From assembly GCA_034008185.1 (NCBI GenBank), contig CM067084.1, positions 40,995,099 through 41,059,098 on the forward strand: DNA of 64,000 nucleotides, in the 5' to 3' direction. Below the pieces are notes generated by a model, which made no database searches, had not been told where the DNA came from, and was given only the letters and a program-made list of their open reading frames with translations. The position numbers and the translations under genes are program-made. This document shows positions 61,700 to 64,000 of the stretch, piece after piece. Within the stretch, counting starts at the first letter, position 1; every line of letters starts with the position of its first letter. The DNA is from Gorsachius magnificus. Taxonomy: Eukaryota > Chordata > Aves > Pelecaniformes > Ardeidae.

Positions 61700-64000
61700 C
61701 TGCAAACAAATGTGGAAAAAAACCCCAACAACCAAACAAAACAATCTTAAAAAAATATTTTGTAACTTTTCAACAGATTTAGGCAAGGTTGTAAAGCTTT
61801 AGAGCACAGAAATGCATGTTTGTGCAAACGTATGGCATTTATGCACAACTCTAAGCAAGAGGGAGACAAAAGCACTAAAAGCTGAAATAAGAATTGTTGA
61901 TAAGTGATGCAGGTGTCTCAGGAGCACAGAGAACCCCATCAGGAACACGGTATGCTGGAACTTTGTTTCAGTCAGCCATCAGCTTACCTAGACCGCAGGA
62001 ATGTTCGTCATCTGCTTTGGTTCACGTTGCCCAACCAGGTCACACGTTTTTCTGAAGTACCTTCAAGCAGTAACTTCAAGTACACACTCAAAGTGCAGCA
62101 ACCTGAAGAGCAAAAGCCTCTTCAGGCTCTGTTCCTTGAAAAATATTCTCGGCTCCAGTGCTGGGGATAGGATTACTGTACCTCTTCAGCTCGAAACAAA
62201 GCCAGTTTGCAGCCAGGACTCCATCTTCCTGCCACGAGGCCTCGTGCTCTCGAGTTCTGCCTCACTCCTTTCTCTTGAAGGTCAGAAAACTCGAGGTGTA
62301 TGTACAGCTACAAACAGCACAGGTAGCTGGGAGGTTCCAGTGTTGTGGACTACATGTCTGCAGGGCAGCACAACAGAGACATCATGGGTTTGGTTTTTGG
62401 GAGGGGTGTATTTTGTGGGTGGTTGGTTGTATTTGGGGTTTTTTTTGTTTTTTTTTTTTTCAAGATTCCTCCTCTGAATTACATTTGGCTTCAGGGGTCA
62501 AGACAGACTGAGGACAGAGACATAATATGAAATAGTTTACAGAGTACGTTTTGTGCCAAAAATACCATTCTATATCTCAATTTGCTACTAGAATTACAAC
62601 AGAAAATTCTTTATATGGAATGTAATGTGAATACAAGCCAAATGCTCAACTAATAAGTTATTACATACAGACCAATAAATTGTCCTGAAGTCACATTTCC
62701 TTGATGCCATTATAGTGTACATTAAATAGGGATTTAAAATTTCAGAAAAAAGTATTTCTTTAGCAGACAAACTTATTTACTGTGTCAGTTTTAAATTAGC
62801 TCTTGAGGGATTTCAGGGATATCCAGCATTGGCTGGCAGGTTTGAAGATTATTCTTGAAAAGCTGTGCACAATCTACGCCTATTTTTCAAATCATTGATA
62901 AAAAGCTCTAGGTCCGCAAAGCTTGAAGTCTGCAGATTAAGTCCATTTTTCTTACCAGAAGCAAGCCAGCGCACTGCATAAGAAATGAAGAATGTCAATG
63001 ATGATACAATTTCAATTTAAAAATAATTAAACGCCCCGAGCCCTTAACTTCAGCGAGACTGTATCACCTTGAGCAAATTCAAAACCCCGGAGTACAGAAT
63101 ATACCAGTTGGGGCATATTCTTCTTTCCGTATGGTTAATCTGTATTCTTTCAAATCTAAAGGGTTTGGGTCCTCCCTGTTTGGGTCCTCCCTTCCCCCAA
63201 AAGGTGGGCAAGGTATGATTGGAAAAGCAAGCCTGAAAAAGGAAAATAATGCAGACTCATTCTTTATTACAGCCTTTAGAGTGTATTTGCTACATGTCAT
63301 TGATGATGTAGCTCATGAGGAACATCTCTCAGAGTACTTCATTCCAGTGAAAAGTGGAATGGAAGAGAAGCCTAGCAAAAAGCCCCACAATTTACTGTGG
63401 AAAGTTTCAACGAAAAAACCAAAACCAAACCAAACCAACAAAAAAAAAACCCTACCCCAAAAAACCACCCAGAAAAAAAAAAGGAAGAAGAGAAGCGGCA
63501 TAGGACAGGAACAGCGCTGTTTCCAACAATGATCATACTTCTCATCAGATGAAGCAAGAGGTGTTTATCAAGTAAATAAGGATATAATAATTTAATATTT
63601 TAAAGGCATTTATGATTATTAATTTTATTCTCATCGCAGGTTCCCAGGAAACAGCTGAAATAGAGTAAGTTTGGTCTACCTTTAAGAATTGGATGTGTTT
63701 AAAAAAAATTAACACTTTTCAGTGGGCAAAATTTTAATAACACCACCATAAAACAATTATACAAAAATCATGTACATATTTTGACATTTCTAAATAATAT
63801 ATAAATACTTAATTTTTACTTTGTGGAAAAGTAACTTTTGACAGTTTTAGATTGTGACTGGCTGTAGCTGGGGAAAAAAAAAAAACAAACCACAACTGTT
63901 TTTCTCCACTAGGGCAGTTGGAAGTTTGACAGTTAATCATATTTGTATCAAAAGACTTACTGTATGGGGAAGCCAATAAAGCTGTTCCAGAGATGATGAC
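61700..64000. other. Unassigned sequence to the window end
   Basis: Three overlapping plus-strand open frames (88, 158 and 117 codons, 61904-62511) and one at 63131-63532 (133 codons, Lys-rich end made by A-rich DNA) are present. None shows a recognisable domain. An AATAAA lies at 63975-63980 on the plus strand. A GTAAGT on the minus strand near 63962 could be a donor of an upstream gene, but the preceding bases encode nothing I can place. In mammals the next gene on this side is NEK1; no NEK1 exon is seen. Confidence 0.45.
63163..63192 (+). repeat. Exact 15-bp tandem duplication
   Basis: GTTTGGGTCCTCCCT is present twice, head to tail, without a mismatch. Being a multiple of three it keeps both overlapping open frames open. 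Confidence 0.9.

Noticed and set aside
63950..64000. Minus-strand GTAAGT near 63962 as donor of a NEK1 or other exon
   Set aside because: The preceding bases encode nothing I can match to NEK1, and the window ends before a full exon could be judged.

Overview
The window looks like bird nuclear DNA. It is AT-rich and gene-poor, with few repeats. It carries two 5'-truncated CR1 LINEs that end in the bird/reptile-type ATTCTATGAT tail, a few decayed MIR/CORE-SINE-like fossils, and two CpG islands. There are no bacterial operons, rRNA genes, recognisable tRNA genes or CRISPR arrays. The exact species cannot be read from the sequence.

The one gene I can name is SH3RF1 (POSH, an E3 ubiquitin ligase and JNK-pathway scaffold), on the minus strand. 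Its first coding exon (CDS 45425-45811, preceded in the same exon by 5' UTR to 45920) encodes residues 1-129 with a complete C3HC4 RING finger. It ends at a consensus splice donor in phase 0. About 1-1.4 kb upstream on the minus strand lies a large CpG island (about 46540-48030) with GC boxes, G-quadruplex motifs and two candidate donors for a non-coding exon 1; this is the likely promoter. Everything from 45424 down to 1 reads as the large second intron. I found no SH3-domain exon in it, so the rest of the gene should lie beyond base 1.

Layout: 1-45424, SH3RF1 intron 2, containing a 20-bp minisatellite, nested palindromes at 22773-22835 and about 24240-24392, MIR-like remnants at 24430 and 40330, and an unbroken CR1 fragment at 29612-30358. 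45425-45920, exon 2. 45921-46883 (or 47257), intron 1. 46540-48030, CpG island and exon 1. 48031-61370, intergenic DNA with a decayed CR1 at 59091-59562. About 61370-61625, a second small CpG island with a spliceable-looking 78-nt segment beside it. 61700-64000, unassigned sequence. In mammals the neighbour on the upstream side of SH3RF1 is NEK1 (from memory of synteny), but no NEK1 exon was recognised here.

I did not find a clearly new biological system. The observations most worth checking are the about 150-bp nested palindrome joined to a MIR-like fossil, a second nested palindrome 1.5 kb away, the uORF cluster plus genomic A-tract directly against the SH3RF1 start codon, and the orphan CpG island at 61.4 kb. 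Most long open frames here, including those of up to 300 codons in the 47-kb CpG island, appear to be compositional artefacts.
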